The position numbers were made by a program, and so were the translations under genes. Under the pieces are notes generated by a model. That model was not told the origin of the DNA. It did not search any database and saw only the letters and a list, made by a program, of their open reading frames with translations. Positions 27,155-41,974 of a stretch of DNA of 64,000 bases are shown here, piece by piece. Each line of letters starts with the position of its first letter. The first letter of the stretch is position 1. The stretch spans positions 186,001-250,000 of the forward strand of contig AP017964.1 in assembly GCA_037101405.1 (NCBI GenBank), in the 5' to 3' direction. This stretch comes from Candidatus Megaera polyxenophila (lineage in GTDB: Bacteria > Pseudomonadota > Alphaproteobacteria > Rickettsiales > Rickettsiaceae).

Positions 27155-27997
27155 TTAGCCAATAATTTTTGTTAAATACACCTGTTCTGGAGTTAAATAT
27201 TCCAAGGATTGGTGCATCCTTTTACTATTATAAAAAGTTATGTAATCTGTTATAGCATTTTTTACCTCCTTGACAGTATTTAAAATTATCAAATATATTT
27301 TTTCTTGTTTTAATGAACGCCAAAATCTTTCAATAAATACATTATCTAAAGCCCTACCTTTACCGTCCATGCTAATCTTGATTTCACGTTTAACAAGTTC
27401 GTGGATGAAATTTTTTGACGTAAATTGAGAACCTTGATCGGTATTAAAAACCTCAGGTTGACCGTGCTTTTCTAGGGCTTCTTCTAGTGCGTCGATGCAA
27501 AAATCACTTTCTAAGCTAATTGAAACCTTCCAGCTCAGAATATAACGGCTAAACCAATCAATAATGGCTACTAGATATACAAATCCTTGTGCCATTCTAA
27601 TATAAGTTATATCGGTGCTCCATACCTGATTTGTCTTAGTAATTTCAACGCCTTTTAAAAGATAAGGATATACCTTATGAGCTTGGTTGCGCTTGCTTAA
27701 ATTCATTTTAGGATAAATGGCTTCTATTGCCATTATTCCGTAATAACGACTTACCGCTTTGCGACCGATAACAATTCCAAACGGTACAAGATGCCTGGAC
27801 ATTCTTCTGGCCCCGAAATACGGATGCTCTGTGTAGATTTCATCAATTACTTTCATTATTTCTAAGTCTCTTGTAGTTATTCCTTTTGCCTTGTAATAAT
27901 AAGTAGATTTATTAATTAAAAGTAGATCGCATTGCCTAGCAATGCTTAGATTTCTACAATTATTATCAATCATACTTTTCCTAGTTTCCAAGTCCAA
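27155..27997 (-). CDS. IS-B OrfB, integrase-core transposase
   Basis: The 280-residue product is the catalytic half of an IS3-family transposase. It starts with the typical linker DLETRKSMIDN and LSIARQCDLLLINKSTYYY. The DDE core follows, with acids in VWSTDITYI, FNTDQGSQFTS and VFIERFWRSLKQEK. It overlaps orfA by 17 bases and lies in the +1 frame relative to it. It is probably made only as a fusion with OrfA through slippage at a run of nine A residues; the TTG at 27997 is only formally a start. Confidence 0.93.
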   Translation of the reverse strand: MDLETRKSMIDNNCRNLSIARQCDLLLINKSTYYYKAKGITTRDLEIMKVIDEIYTEHPYFGARRMSRHLVPFGIVIGRKAVSRYYGIMAIEAIYPKMNLSKRNQAHKVYPYLLKGVEITKTNQVWSTDITYIRMAQGFVYLVAIIDWFSRYILSWKVSISLESDFCIDALEEALEKHGQPEVFNTDQGSQFTSKNFIHELVKREIKISMDGKGRALDNVFIERFWRSLKQEKIYLIILNTVKEVKNAITDYITFYNSKRMHQSLEYLTPEQVYLTKIIG

Positions 27998-28280
27998 ACA
28001 ATGTAGATTTTTTTTTCAGCCAGTCACGCTCAACGCTTAACTGTCCTATTTGTTCATATAATTGTTTTATCAAATCTTGATTGTCTGGATCTTTTGTTGC
28101 CGGCTTAACTTGAAAACCACTAACTAAATTTTCTATACCTCTTTTTTTCCATGCTTGTATTTGAGTTGCATGAACCCCGTACTTACTGCTTATTTGTGCT
28201 ATTGTCATTTCAGCTTTTATTGCTTCTATAACAATTTTTGTTTTTTCCGTCGCACTATATTGCTTCGCTTTTTTAGACAT
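27981..28280 (-). CDS. IS-B OrfA, DNA-binding transposase subunit
   Basis: The 99-residue product is the helix-turn-helix half of an IS3-family transposase. SATEKTKIVIEAIKAEMTIAQISSKYGVHATQIQAWKK forms the DNA-binding domain (residues 9-46), followed by a leucine-zipper helix ending SVERDWLKKK. The nine A residues coding for KKK form a slippery run where OrfA and OrfB frames meet. Confidence 0.92.
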   Translation of the reverse strand: MSKKAKQYSATEKTKIVIEAIKAEMTIAQISSKYGVHATQIQAWKKRGIENLVSGFQVKPATKDPDNQDLIKQLYEQIGQLSVERDWLKKKSTLFGLGN

Positions 28281-28341
28281 ATAATTTCCATTCCCTTGTT
28301 GTGAAATTATATCTCATTTTGCATTTTTAGCAGTCCAGTTT

Positions 28342-29490
28342 TTGGGTACCATTATAGAGTTAGAAACTTATTTAAGTACAGGTTATTCTAATTATAAGCT
28401 TGGGAAGTTCAGAGAAGCAATTGATAGTTTTGAGAAAGTAACCAAAATTGATCCTAATCACATAAAAACCCATTTTTATTTAGGACATTCCAACCTCCGC
28501 CTTAGTAAATTTTCTGAGGCTACTAAGCATTTTGAGAAAGTGATAGATTTGAATCCTAAATATATAGATGCTTATTACGCCTTAGGTGGGATTTATTTTA
28601 AGCTTGGTAATTTTCCTGAGGTAATTAAGAATTTTGGAGAATTGATAAAATTAAAACCTAATCATGATGATGCTCATCAAGTTCTAGGTAGTAGTTACTT
28701 AAAAATTGGTGATTTGTATAATGCAATTATGCACTTTACAAAAGCAGTATCATTAAATCCTCTGAAGTTTACTGATTGTTATCTTACTAGTCTCGCAAAG
28801 ATAAAAAATCCTGATTTTAAAAACTTAACAACTATTAGTAAATCTTTACAGCAAGTTATTGCTTCTAACAAAACAATTTTGAAGGAAACAGCTGACGAAT
28901 CTACTTTAAGTAAGGTTAATTTTAACATAGCGGAGGCTCTTGCTTTTTTACATAAATTAGGGTTTTCCGAAGAAAGTGAATTTTTAAAACACGCTGCAGA
29001 TTATTATTTCAGATGTGGAACTGTTGTTGCTCTTGAAAAAATTATTAATCACGATCCGCAAGATACTCTCAAACTGCACTATAAAGCCCATTATGAAAGA
29101 GGGAATATTGCTTTTACAAACAAAGACTACAACACCGCATTATCCTATTACGAGCAGGTTTTAAAGGTTATGCCTAGTTTTATTGATGCTTATATTCATG
29201 CATCTTTATCTTGTATAGAGATTGGTAAGAATGGAGATGGAATATCTATTTTAATAAGTGAAAGAAGTTCTTGGTACTTGAGCCAATCTAGAAAATATCT
29301 CCCTAGTTTACTGAAAGCTATTGATGAAGGATTAACCGAGGAGCTAGATAAATCAATAAAAAAACCTATAGAAATAGTAAATCTGATCTTTAATTATTAT
29401 GTAGGAGATGGTGGTGCAGAATTTGTATCCGGATCAGAACACGTAATCAAAGAGGTAATGGGATTAGTTGGAGAAGAAACTTCAATTTAA
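28342..29490 (+). CDS. Tetratricopeptide-repeat protein, 5' end lost to IS-B
   Basis: The 382-residue frame contains about four consecutive TPR units near the start (YKLGKFREAIDSFEKVTKID, LRLSKFSEATKHFEKVI, FKLGNFPEVIKNFGELI, LKIGDLYNAIMHFTKAV). At least one more follows further on (AFTNKDYNTALSYYEQVL). TPRs mediate protein-protein binding. No signal peptide or enzyme domain is seen. The apparent TTG start at 28342 lies inside the IS-B end; the true start was the ATG at 27031, before the insertion. Expression now would need a promoter from IS-B. The partner and role are unknown, and TPR proteins in Rickettsiales are sometimes effectors. Confidence 0.7.
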   Translation: MGTIIELETYLSTGYSNYKLGKFREAIDSFEKVTKIDPNHIKTHFYLGHSNLRLSKFSEATKHFEKVIDLNPKYIDAYYALGGIYFKLGNFPEVIKNFGELIKLKPNHDDAHQVLGSSYLKIGDLYNAIMHFTKAVSLNPLKFTDCYLTSLAKIKNPDFKNLTTISKSLQQVIASNKTILKETADESTLSKVNFNIAEALAFLHKLGFSEESEFLKHAADYYFRCGTVVALEKIINHDPQDTLKLHYKAHYERGNIAFTNKDYNTALSYYEQVLKVMPSFIDAYIHASLSCIEIGKNGDGISILISERSSWYLSQSRKYLPSLLKAIDEGLTEELDKSIKKPIEIVNLIFNYYVGDGGAEFVSGSEHVIKEVMGLVGEETSI

Positions 29491-29554
29491 CCAATTAATG
29501 ATACTAAAAATTATTATGTAAATAGTATATAGTGCCAGTATCCTATTATTATTG

Positions 29555-29692
29555 TTATATAATTTTGCTTCTATTAAGCTTGCTCTGAGAGACTGTTTTA
29601 TTGCTGTTATTTGCGATCAAACCTTTCTTGCTATCTAATTCTTTTAAAAAGTCATCGAAGTGAGAGTATATTTCTGTAAAATCCATTTTCAT
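29555..29692 (-). pseudogene. Short remnant resembling a transposase N-terminus
   Basis: The 45-residue frame begins MKMDFTEIYSHFDDFLKEL. That resembles the start of IS982/IS4-type transposases (an ITEIYxxxDDF pattern), and it then loses similarity and stops. No inverted repeats were found around it. It may be a decayed insertion-sequence fragment or a chance frame; the call rests on one short motif from memory of the family. Confidence 0.3.
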
Positions 29693-30180
29693 AGGTTATT
29701 TCTATTATTTTGTGAAATGAAGTAACCTATAACCTAGTTCTTTACTGCTGTACAGCCATCTTTCTAATGCGAAACTCGCGTTATATAAACAAATCCTAGG
29801 CAATGACTTCTACCTTTATAACCCTCGTAATTCTTAAACTCCAAGGGTTACAAGTGTTTTTATGTTTAATATTCTGTGGTGTTAATTTTATTTCAGATAA
29901 TAAAAAATATAAATAACCTTATAAAAGCTACTATTCAAATTGCAGGATAAATAGAAAAAAAGCCGAAGTTTCGTTTTAAACTAGCCATAAAAAAATCAAC
30001 ACAAAAATACACTTAGCAAGGATTATAGCTATACAGTTTTTTGACCTACAATAACTTCTCATTATTATTAACAAGAAAAAGCCTGGAGGTTCTCAAAAAT
30101 AAACAAACCCAAAAATTTAAAAATTTGCAATTTATTTTGGCAATAGAGGATACTAGGCTACTTATCTGAACATAACCTCG

Positions 30181-30221
30181 CCCTGATTAAATTTACATAA
30201 GAAGAGTAAATTTAATCAGGG
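30181..30221 (-). terminator. Long hairpin just after rpoC
   Basis: CCCTGATTAAATTTA (30181-30195) pairs perfectly over 15 bases with TAAATTTAATCAGGG (30207-30221) around an 11-base loop. It lies 6 bases past the rpoC stop. On the minus strand no T run follows, so it may be a transcript-stabilising 3' hairpin or a weak/Rho-assisted terminator. Confidence 0.6.
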
Positions 30222-30227
30222 CCAATT

Positions 30228-34385
<4,158 letters not shown>

Positions 34386-34480
34386 TCAAACTTAAACTCT
34401 TGCAACCTTGCTTTTAAAACCAAGTGACATTCAAAAAAACGGCACACAAAATTTAGACGATTGTGCATCGAAAACTAAAC

Positions 34481-37400
34481 CTACTCTGAACTTTCCTCTA
34501 ATTGTACATTTAAACAAAGAGATCTAAATTCCTTAATCATAACGTTAAATGATTCCGGTATACCTGATTCAAAATTACCTTCACCTTTAACAATAGCCTC
34601 GTAAATTCTGATTCTACCTGCTACATCATCAGATTTAACAGTTAGCATTTCTTGTAATGTATAAGCAGCACCATAAGCTTGCAATGCCCAACATTCCATC
34701 TCTCCAAACCTTTGACCACCAAAATGGGACTTACCACCAAGAGGTTGCTGGGTAACCAAGCTATACGGGCCAATAGAACGAGCATGGATTTTATCATCCA
34801 CAAGGTGATGCAGTTTCAGTAGATATTTATACCCGACTGTTACGTGACGATCAAAATATTCTCCAGTTCTACCATCGATCAGTTTAACTTGACCTGAAGA
34901 ATGTTGATCAGCGAGTTCTAACATTTCTTTAACATGCCCCGCCTTGGCACCATCAAATACAGGAGTTGCAAAATAAACCCCTCCTTTTATCTTCTCACAA
35001 AAATCAATAAATTCTTCTTTTTTTAAGTTTTTGAGCTTAGAAGTAACATCGCTTTCACCATATATCTTACAGACAAAGTCCTTAAGTGCTTCAACTTCCA
35101 ACTCATTTTTATTGTAAGCGTGCAGCATATTGCCAACTTTGTAACCTAAAGTTTTTGCTGCCCATCCCAAATGGGTTTCCAATATCTGGCCAACGTTCAT
35201 CCTCGATGGCAAACCAAGGGGATTTAATACCACGTCTATAACCGTACCATCTTCCAGGAAAGGCATATCTTCCTCCGGCATAATACGAGATATCACGCCC
35301 TTATTTCCATGCCGTCCAGCCATCTTGTCACCTGGTTGCAATTTATGTTTTGTCGCAATAAATACTTTTACAACTTTTAATGCTCCTTGAGGCAAATCGT
35401 CACCGTTCTGTATTTTTTCAACTTTACTAGTAAAACGCTTATTAAGCTCATCTTTCTTTTCATCATATTGAGCCTTAATCTGCTCAATTTCAACCATTAC
35501 GGAGCTATCTTCTACAATCAACTGCCAATACTGTCCCTTAGATAAAGTAGATAATAAAGTACTATCAATCTTCGCACCTGATTTTACAGCTTTAGGACCT
35601 GAAAGAACTATTTGTCCCTCTAAAATCTTTTGTAAGCGCACGAACACGAAATGATCGATAATTTCAATTTCATCATCTCTATCTTTAGCAAGTTTTTCAA
35701 TCTGTTGCTTTTCAATTGTTATTGCCCGCTCGTCTTTTTCCACGCCTCTACGTGAAAGCACCCGGACTTCGACAACAGTACCGCTGACCCCAGGTGGTAC
35801 ATACAAAGAAGAATCTCTAACATCAGAAGCTTTCTCACCAAAAATTGCTCTAAGCAATTTCTCTTCCGGTGTCATAGGAGATTCGCTTTTAGGTGTCACC
35901 TTACCAACTAAAATGTCTCCAGATTTTACTTCGGCTCCAATATGGATAATACCAACTTCATCCAAATTCCGAAGGCTTTCTTCTCCTACATTTGGCATAT
36001 CCCTGGTTATTTCCTCAGGTCCCAGCCTTGTATCTCTTGCAACCACCTCAAATTCTTCAATGTGAATAGAAGTAAATACATCATCCTTTACAATTCGTTC
36101 GGAAATTAAAATTGAATCTTCGAAATTGTAACCACTCCACGGAATAAAGGCTACAAGTACATTTCTACCCAGCGCAATCTCCCCATTATCAATCGCAGAA
36201 CCATCAGCAATAACTTCACCACGCCTTACTTGATCGCCAACGTTAACTAGAGGTTTTTGATTGATACATGTATTATGATTTGATTTCTGAAACTTCAGCA
36301 ATGAATATATATCAACTTCCGGCGAACCGTTTTTCTTACGCTCCAAAGTTCTAACAACTATTCTAGTTGCATCAACTTGTTCAACTATACCGTCATTTAA
36401 CGCAACTACGGCAGCACCAGAGTCTCTTGCTACCACATCTTCTATTCCTGTTCCAACAAGAGGAGCATCAGTTTTAATAAGAGGTACTGCTTGACGTTGC
36501 ATGTTTGAACCCATAAGTGCACGATTCGCATCATCATTTTCTAGAAACGGAATCAACGATGCTGCAACCGAAACAACTTGCATAGGGGTTACATCTATAA
36601 AATCAACTTCGGAAAGTGGTACAGTTACAAAATTACCTGATTCAACCCGGCAATTAACCATCTCAGATTTTATTCTACCATCTGGTTGTATTTCCATATC
36701 CGCTTGAGCAATTTTATATTTCCCTTCTTCAATAGCAGAAAGGTAAACTACCTCATCAGTTACAAACCCATCTGTGACCTTTCTGTAAGGACTCTCTATA
36801 AAACCGTGTTTATTGATTCTGGCATAAGTAGCCATGGAATTAATCAACCCAATATTCTGACCTTCTGGTGTTTCAATAGGACAAATACGACCATAATGAG
36901 TAGGATGGACGTCACGTACCTCAAACCCAACACGATCACGACTTACACCACCTGGCCCGAGAGCAGACAATCTTCTTTTATGAGTAATTTCAGATAATGG
37001 ATTAGTTTGATCCATAAACTGTGAAAGCTGCGAAGTGCTGAAGAACTCTTTTACAACTGAAACTAAAACTTTAGAATTAACCAAATCATGCGGCATAACG
37101 GCGTCAATATCAACTACTGACATCCTCTCTAATATTGCTCTTTCCATCCTTACTAGGCCGATTCTGAACTGATTTTCAATCAATTCACCAACAGACCTTA
37201 CTCTTCTGTTACCTAGATGATCTATATCATCAACAGCTCCTTTGCCATCTTTCAAGTCTACTAGTACTTGCACGATAGTTTTAATATCTTCTTTAGTCAG
37301 GCAAGTATTACTTTCGGCTACATTAAGATTAAGCCTCGCATTCATTTTAATCCTACCAACTTCAGAAAGGTCGTATCTATCAGGATCAAAAAACAAATTA

Positions 37401-38581
37401 TTAAATAAAACACTACCAGCCTCAACAGTAGCTGGTTCTCCTGGCCTTAAAACCCTGAATATGTCTATTAAGGAAGCATTTTGATCCTGATTCCTATCTG
37501 CAAATAAAGTATTTCTTATATAAGCATCTCCTTGGGCTGGTACTTTAAGAACAGAAAGAGATTTTATCCCTGCAGTATCAATTGCAGCTAGCATATCTTC
37601 TGTTATTTGCATACCAATTTTTGCCAAAACCTCTCCGCTGGATTTATCAACTAAATCACTACCTAAATAAGCACCAAGTAAAGTATCATTAGGAATAATA
37701 ACTTTTTTTAACCCCGCTTCTGCAAATTTTTTGGCAAGCCTTGGGGTAATTTTTTGGCCTGCTTCCAAAACTATCTCGTTAGTTTCCGCATTTACTAAAT
37801 CGTAATTTAATCTATAAATGATCAATGTCTCTGGCTGAAAATCTACTACCCAGCTTTTCTTTTTTAATTCATAATTTATTGTTGAGTAATAAGTAGTCAA
37901 CATTTCAGAAGGAGTCATACCAAGGGCCATAAGCAAAGTGGTAACCGGTAATTTCCTTTTGCGATCAATTCTAAAAAATATAGTATCTTTTGCATCAAAT
38001 TCAAAATCTAGCCAAGAACCTCTATAAGGAATTATCCGAGCAGAATATAAAAACTTTCCGGAAGAATGAGTTTTCCCATCATCATGGTAGAAGAAAACAC
38101 CCGGGGATCTATGCATCTGAGAAACAACAACTCTTTCTGTACCATTAATAACAAAAGTACCGTTAGGAGTCATAAGAGGGATTTCTCCCATATAAACTTG
38201 CTGTTCTTTGATGCCTTTTATTTCTCTAGCTTCAGTAGCTTCATCTACTTCCCATACGGTAAGACGTAATGTGACTTTAAGAGGAGCAACAAAGCTGAGC
38301 CCCCGTTGTAGGCACTCCTCAACATCATATTTCGGGGCATCAAAATTGTATTTTACAAACTCCAAAGTTGCTGTATTAGATGAATCCTTAATTGGGAAAA
38401 TCGAACGTAAAACAGCTTGCAACCCCTTATCTTTTCTTTCAGATTCAGGAATTTCCAGCTGTAAAAAATTTGCTTCATAAGAATTTTTTTGTATTTCAAT
38501 CAAATTAGGCATTGAAGCTACCAACTTGATTTTACCGAAGTTTTTTCTAACACGCTTACTTGTTTGTAAGGATTGCGCCAT
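34481..38581 (-). CDS. rpoB: RNA polymerase beta subunit
   Basis: The 1366-residue protein has the full beta-subunit layout. The rifampicin-binding cluster reads [20 protein letters not shown] followed by RLSALGPGG, with the residues equivalent to E. coli Asp516, His526 and Ser531 unchanged, so that cluster is wild type. [15 protein letters not shown] and the C-terminal clamp sequence are intact. It is separated from rplL by an unusually long 579-base spacer with a terminator-like hairpin, suggesting an additional promoter for rpoBC. Confidence 0.98.
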   Translation of the reverse strand: MAQSLQTSKRVRKNFGKIKLVASMPNLIEIQKNSYEANFLQLEIPESERKDKGLQAVLRSIFPIKDSSNTATLEFVKYNFDAPKYDVEECLQRGLSFVAPLKVTLRLTVWEVDEATEAREIKGIKEQQVYMGEIPLMTPNGTFVINGTERVVVSQMHRSPGVFFYHDDGKTHSSGKFLYSARIIPYRGSWLDFEFDAKDTIFFRIDRKRKLPVTTLLMALGMTPSEMLTTYYSTINYELKKKSWVVDFQPETLIIYRLNYDLVNAETNEIVLEAGQKITPRLAKKFAEAGLKKVIIPNDTLLGAYLGSDLVDKSSGEVLAKIGMQITEDMLAAIDTAGIKSLSVLKVPAQGDAYIRNTLFADRNQDQNASLIDIFRVLRPGEPATVEAGSVLFNNLFFDPDRYDLSEVGRIKMNARLNLNVAESNTCLTKEDIKTIVQVLVDLKDGKGAVDDIDHLGNRRVRSVGELIENQFRIGLVRMERAILERMSVVDIDAVMPHDLVNSKVLVSVVKEFFSTSQLSQFMDQTNPLSEITHKRRLSALGPGGVSRDRVGFEVRDVHPTHYGRICPIETPEGQNIGLINSMATYARINKHGFIESPYRKVTDGFVTDEVVYLSAIEEGKYKIAQADMEIQPDGRIKSEMVNCRVESGNFVTVPLSEVDFIDVTPMQVVSVAASLIPFLENDDANRALMGSNMQRQAVPLIKTDAPLVGTGIEDVVARDSGAAVVALNDGIVEQVDATRIVVRTLERKKNGSPEVDIYSLLKFQKSNHNTCINQKPLVNVGDQVRRGEVIADGSAIDNGEIALGRNVLVAFIPWSGYNFEDSILISERIVKDDVFTSIHIEEFEVVARDTRLGPEEITRDMPNVGEESLRNLDEVGIIHIGAEVKSGDILVGKVTPKSESPMTPEEKLLRAIFGEKASDVRDSSLYVPPGVSGTVVEVRVLSRRGVEKDERAITIEKQQIEKLAKDRDDEIEIIDHFVFVRLQKILEGQIVLSGPKAVKSGAKIDSTLLSTLSKGQYWQLIVEDSSVMVEIEQIKAQYDEKKDELNKRFTSKVEKIQNGDDLPQGALKVVKVFIATKHKLQPGDKMAGRHGNKGVISRIMPEEDMPFLEDGTVIDVVLNPLGLPSRMNVGQILETHLGWAAKTLGYKVGNMLHAYNKNELEVEALKDFVCKIYGESDVTSKLKNLKKEEFIDFCEKIKGGVYFATPVFDGAKAGHVKEMLELADQHSSGQVKLIDGRTGEYFDRHVTVGYKYLLKLHHLVDDKIHARSIGPYSLVTQQPLGGKSHFGGQRFGEMECWALQAYGAAYTLQEMLTVKSDDVAGRIRIYEAIVKGEGNFESGIPESFNVMIKEFRSLCLNVQLEESSE

Positions 38582-39160
38582 ATGATCTCCAGATATTTTT
38601 ATATTTTTTTGTATATTAAATTAGTTACTAATGCAACAAACACCATCGAAAGAAACAACTGTAAAGCTAATTATTTTTAATTAAAAGTAAAACTTGCTTA
38701 AACCTAAATTAATACTACACCTTCATAAAATCTACACTATGGTTATTTTTTTAGAAAACAAACCATTCGTAAACTTAGCGTTGCTCTATGTTAAGTGTAT
38801 GCTTAACAAATATAAACCCCTTATACTCTAATTTAAAACTGTCTTTCTTTATTTTTAGTCAAATAACAGCGTGACAGATGCCTACTTTTTACAAAGATTA
38901 ATTAAAATAAGAAAAGAATTTGCACCTCTTTATATTTGTTGTCTAGAAAAGGAATTTTATAAAAGTTACAACTTATATCATAAAACTAGGCAAATCTGTT
39001 AATTTACAGATACTTTAAAAGAGCTCAAAAAAGATTTTTATGAACTTTTTTATACGTAATAATTAACTAATTTTACAAATAAAGACACTTACCCCTTCCT
39101 ACAAAATAAGCCGATCACAGAGGTTTTATTAAGTTACCTCCATAAATCGGCTTTAACTAA
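38582..39160. other. 579-base spacer between rplL and rpoB
   Basis: No open frame is supported. A hairpin follows rplL at 39108-39153, and a smaller one (ATCTGT paired with ACAGAT) lies near 38994-39010. In other bacteria this junction holds an attenuator or RNase III site that adjusts rpoBC relative to ribosomal proteins, and the same is inferred here. I could not pick a convincing promoter. Confidence 0.4.
39108..39153 (-). terminator. Terminator or attenuator after rplL
   Basis: On the minus strand AAGCCGAT (39146-39153) pairs with ATCGGCTT (39108-39115). An inner GAGGT/ACCTC stem extends the structure, and TTATTTTG follows. It would end or attenuate the rplKAJL transcript before rpoB. 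Confidence 0.65.
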
Positions 39161-39532
39161 TTACTTTACTTCTACTTTAGCACCAGCAGCTTCAAGTTTT
39201 GCTTTTATGTCATCAGCTTCTGCTTTAGACACTCCTTGTTTCAAAGATGATGGAGCAGCATCGACCAAATCTTTGGCTTCTTTCAAACCAAGATTAGTAA
39301 GAGCTCTAACAACCTTAATGACTTCAATTTTTTTGTCACCAGAGCTTGCTAAAATTACATCAAATTCAGTTTTTTCAGCTACCGCCTCACCTGCTGCTGC
39401 TGCCACCGGAGCTGCTGCTACTGGAGCTGCTGCTGATACACCCCATTTTTCTTCCAAAAGTTTTGAAAGCTCAGCAGCTTCCATTACTGTTAGAGCAGAA
39501 AGTTCGTCTGCTATTTTTGTTATATTCGCCAT
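39161..39532 (-). CDS. rplL: 50S ribosomal protein L7/L12
   Basis: L7/L12 forms the flexible stalk that recruits translation GTPases. The 123-residue protein has the N-terminal dimerisation helices ([26 protein letters not shown]). An alanine-rich hinge follows (residues 34-50), then the C-terminal factor-binding domain ([21 protein letters not shown] and [13 protein letters not shown]). It follows rplJ by 35 bases. Confidence 0.97.
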   Translation of the reverse strand: MANITKIADELSALTVMEAAELSKLLEEKWGVSAAAPVAAAPVAAAAGEAVAEKTEFDVILASSGDKKIEVIKVVRALTNLGLKEAKDLVDAAPSSLKQGVSKAEADDIKAKLEAAGAKVEVK

Positions 39533-39567
39533 AATAAATTACCTCTATTGACTTTAAAAATTAAAAA

Positions 39568-40080
39568 TTAACTGTTCTTTTCTGAATAAGCTTGAACAAC
39601 TCTAGCAAGAGAACCAGCCGGAGCTTGAACAATTCTAACCAAATTCGCAGCTGGAGCTTGTAGTATACCAACTATTTTTCCTCTTAATTGATCAAGTGAT
39701 GGTAACTTAGCTAATTGTTGCACTTCACCTACGTTCAGAATTTTATCATTCACTATCCCACCAATAACTTTTAAATTGTCATTAGCCTTAGCAAATTCAA
39801 CTACTCCTTTTGCAGCTGCCACGGGATCTTTAGAATAAGCTATTGCAGTTGGTCCAGAAAAAACTTCTGGATCATATGTTAACTTAACATTAGTAGCAGC
39901 TATCTTGGAAAGTGTATTTTTTACTATCTTAAAAGACGCGCCATTCTCCCTTAAAGTTTTACGCAAATTTGTAATCTGCGAAACTGTGAGACCGTGATAA
40001 TGTGTAATAATTACTGAATTAGCATCTTGATAAATTTTTTCTAACTCTGAAACGAAAGTCTTTTTTTCTGATCTTAACAC
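39568..40080 (-). CDS. rplJ: 50S ribosomal protein L10
   Basis: L10 anchors L7/L12 dimers to the ribosome. The 170-residue protein shows the N-terminal KKTFVSELEKIYQDANSVII, the conserved LRKTLRENGASFKIVKNTLSK and the L12-binding C-terminal helix. Its position between rplA and rplL is standard. In other bacteria the L10-L12 complex represses its own leader; no such leader is obvious in the 21-base rplA-rplJ gap. Confidence 0.96.
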   Translation of the reverse strand: MLRSEKKTFVSELEKIYQDANSVIITHYHGLTVSQITNLRKTLRENGASFKIVKNTLSKIAATNVKLTYDPEVFSGPTAIAYSKDPVAAAKGVVEFAKANDNLKVIGGIVNDKILNVGEVQQLAKLPSLDQLRGKIVGILQAPAANLVRIVQAPAGSLARVVQAYSEKNS

Positions 40081-40101
40081 CTTATACTCTCCAAAAAACT
40101 T

Positions 40102-40788
40102 CTACTGTAAAACTGTTGACAAATCAACCCTAAGAGATGGACTCATAGTAGAAGACACATGAATCCTTTTTAAATAAGTTCCTTTTGCACCAGCTGGTTT
40201 TGCCTTAACAACAGATTCTATAAAAGTTACAGCGTTCTTTAATAAATCAGCATCCGCAAAAGATATTTTGCCAATACCAGCATGAACTATCCCCGCTTTT
40301 TCAACCCTATACTCTACTTGACCACTCTTAGCATTTTTTACTGCTGTTGTAATATCTGCAGTTACAGTTCCAAGCTTTGGATTGGGCATGAGTCCCTTTG
40401 GACCTAGAATCCTTGCTACCTGTCCTACTACACCCATCATATCGGGTGTACTGATACATACATCAAAATCTATTTTACCAGCCTTAATATTATCGATAAT
40501 TTCAGTAGAACCAGCAATATCAGCACCAGCAGCCTTTGCATCTGCAACCTTATCCTCTTTGCAAATTACAGCAACTCTTACATCCTTACCGGTACCAGCT
40601 GGCAAAGAAACCATACCCCTTACCATTTGATCAGAATGTCTCGGATCAACACCGAGATTAATTGCGATGTCTAATGTTTCATCAAATTTAGCAAAGCAAG
40701 AACTCTTCACTAAAGATATAGCTTCTTGTAAAGAATATTCTTTTGTTCTTTCAATGGCTTTTTTTGCTGCTGCTATTTTTTTACCCAT
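40102..40788 (-). CDS. rplA: 50S ribosomal protein L1
   Basis: L1 forms the mobile L1 stalk at the tRNA exit site and often represses the rplKA mRNA. The 228-residue protein contains [38 protein letters not shown], the signature segment [20 protein letters not shown] and the final THVSST-like region ([14 protein letters not shown]). It lies 33 bases after rplK. Confidence 0.97.
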   Translation of the reverse strand: MGKKIAAAKKAIERTKEYSLQEAISLVKSSCFAKFDETLDIAINLGVDPRHSDQMVRGMVSLPAGTGKDVRVAVICKEDKVADAKAAGADIAGSTEIIDNIKAGKIDFDVCISTPDMMGVVGQVARILGPKGLMPNPKLGTVTADITTAVKNAKSGQVEYRVEKAGIVHAGIGKISFADADLLKNAVTFIESVVKAKPAGAKGTYLKRIHVSSTMSPSLRVDLSTVLQ

Positions 40789-40821
40789 AAGATTTTATTC
40801 TCAATCTTTAAATTATATCAT

Positions 40822-41256
40822 TTAACCTTTTATTACTTTGATCCCCATAGACTCTGCTGTTCCTGCTATAATTTTTGCACCAGCTGCAATATCATTAGCA
40901 TTTAGATCTTGCATTTTAATTTTAGCAATCTCTTCACAATCAGACATAGTAACAGTACCTACCACTGCATCTTTTTTAGTAGCAGAAGAACCTTTTCCAA
41001 TTTTGGCAAATTTCTTTAAAAAGAAAGAAGCGGGTGGGGTTTTAGTAACAAAATCAAAACTTTTATCAGCATAAACAGTAATTACTACAGGCAAGGGAGT
41101 ACCAGGCTCTATAGAGCTGGTTGCAGCATTAAAAGCCTTACAGAATTCCATAATATTCACCCCTTTCTGGCCAAGAGCAGGACCTATCGGCGGCGCAGGG
41201 TTTGCCTTACCCGCTGGGACTGTTAATTTAATATACCCATCAATTTTTTTTGCCAT
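40822..41256 (-). CDS. rplK: 50S ribosomal protein L11
   Basis: L11 binds the GTPase-associated region of 23S rRNA. The 144-residue protein has the typical [20 protein letters not shown] and [18 protein letters not shown], the RNA-binding C-terminal domain ([16 protein letters not shown]) and [11 protein letters not shown] at the end. It is preceded by a 160-base gap that contains a candidate promoter, so rplKAJL may be transcribed separately from secE-nusG. Confidence 0.97.
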   Translation of the reverse strand: MAKKIDGYIKLTVPAGKANPAPPIGPALGQKGVNIMEFCKAFNAATSSIEPGTPLPVVITVYADKSFDFVTKTPPASFFLKKFAKIGKGSSATKKDAVVGTVTMSDCEEIAKIKMQDLNANDIAAGAKIIAGTAESMGIKVIKG

Positions 41257-41329
41257 TTTTACTATTACCTTAAAAACTTATATCCTCTAATTAACAACAC
41301 TAATTCTAAAATTTACAATCAGTTTAATA

Positions 41330-41358
41330 CTTATAGCCCTTATCTTAAAATTAATCAA
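41330..41358 (-). promoter_or_regulatory. Candidate promoter of rplKAJL
   Basis: On the minus strand TTGATT (41353-41358) is followed after 17 bases by TATAAG (41330-41335), about 75 bases before rplK. A perfect TATAAT also occurs at 41373-41378, without a good -35 partner. Confidence 0.35.
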
Positions 41359-41416
41359 ATTATTGTTTAAATATTATATACAAACCTGTCTAAAAGTTAG
41401 CCACATTCAACTTTTA

Positions 41417-41947
41417 TTAATTTTTCTTTACCTGACTAAAATTAAGCTCAATAGGTGTTGCCTTACCAAAAATAGAAACAGAAATTTTTAGCTTTTGACC
41501 TTCAATATCAACTTCCTCAACAAAACCTGAAAAACTATCAAAAGGACCATCTATAACCTGTATTTTGTCTCCAACATTATATAAACTTGAAGTAGTAGCA
41601 TTTTTATTTTCAGATTCTAGTTGCTTAAATATCCTTCCTACTTCTTCATCACTCATAGGATTCGGTTTGGTTTTAGTACCCAAAAAGCCGGTTATTTTAG
41701 GAACACCTTTAACTAAATGCCAAGACTCATCCGTCATTTTCATCTTAATCAAAATGTAACCAGGCATAAACTTTTTCTCAGTAATAACCTGCTTTCCTCT
41801 TTTTATCTCGGGAACTTCTATTACCGGTACAACTATCTCTTCAAACTGGTCAGACATACCTTTTTTGGCAATCTGATCCTGTATCATTTGTTTTACCCTT
41901 TTCTCAGAACCAGAAACAGTATGTAGTATATACCACTTAGCAACCAT
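41417..41947 (-). CDS. nusG: Transcription termination/antitermination protein NusG
   Basis: NusG couples RNA polymerase to Rho and to ribosomes. The 176-residue protein has the NGN domain (KWYILHTVSGSEKRVKQMI, FMPGYILIKMKM, VPKITGFLG) and a C-terminal KOW domain (VGDKIQVIDGPFDSFSGFVEE). It follows secE by 27 bases, the universal pairing. Confidence 0.97.
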   Translation of the reverse strand: MVAKWYILHTVSGSEKRVKQMIQDQIAKKGMSDQFEEIVVPVIEVPEIKRGKQVITEKKFMPGYILIKMKMTDESWHLVKGVPKITGFLGTKTKPNPMSDEEVGRIFKQLESENKNATTSSLYNVGDKIQVIDGPFDSFSGFVEEVDIEGQKLKISVSIFGKATPIELNFSQVKKN

Positions 41948-41974
41948 ATTATTTTACTTCTATTAATCCCTGCT

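Larger units (their letters stand above)
27091..28356 (-). mobile_element. IS-B copy 1, IS3-family insertion sequence
   Basis: The 1266-bp element starts TAAGGTGGCCC and ends GGGTACCATTATA; the ends are imperfect inverted repeats. It is flanked by a 3-base target duplication GAG (27088-27090 and 28357-28359), normal for IS3 elements. It carries overlapping orfA and orfB on the minus strand. The second copy at 57474-58739 has the same length and encodes identical proteins. It interrupts a TPR gene. Confidence 0.95.
29491..30227. other. 737-base gene-poor stretch after the TPR gene
   Basis: Apart from a 45-codon minus-strand frame at 29555-29692 and the hairpin after rpoC, no gene is supported. 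Short broken frames on both strands suggest degraded coding DNA rather than a designed spacer. Confidence 0.4.
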
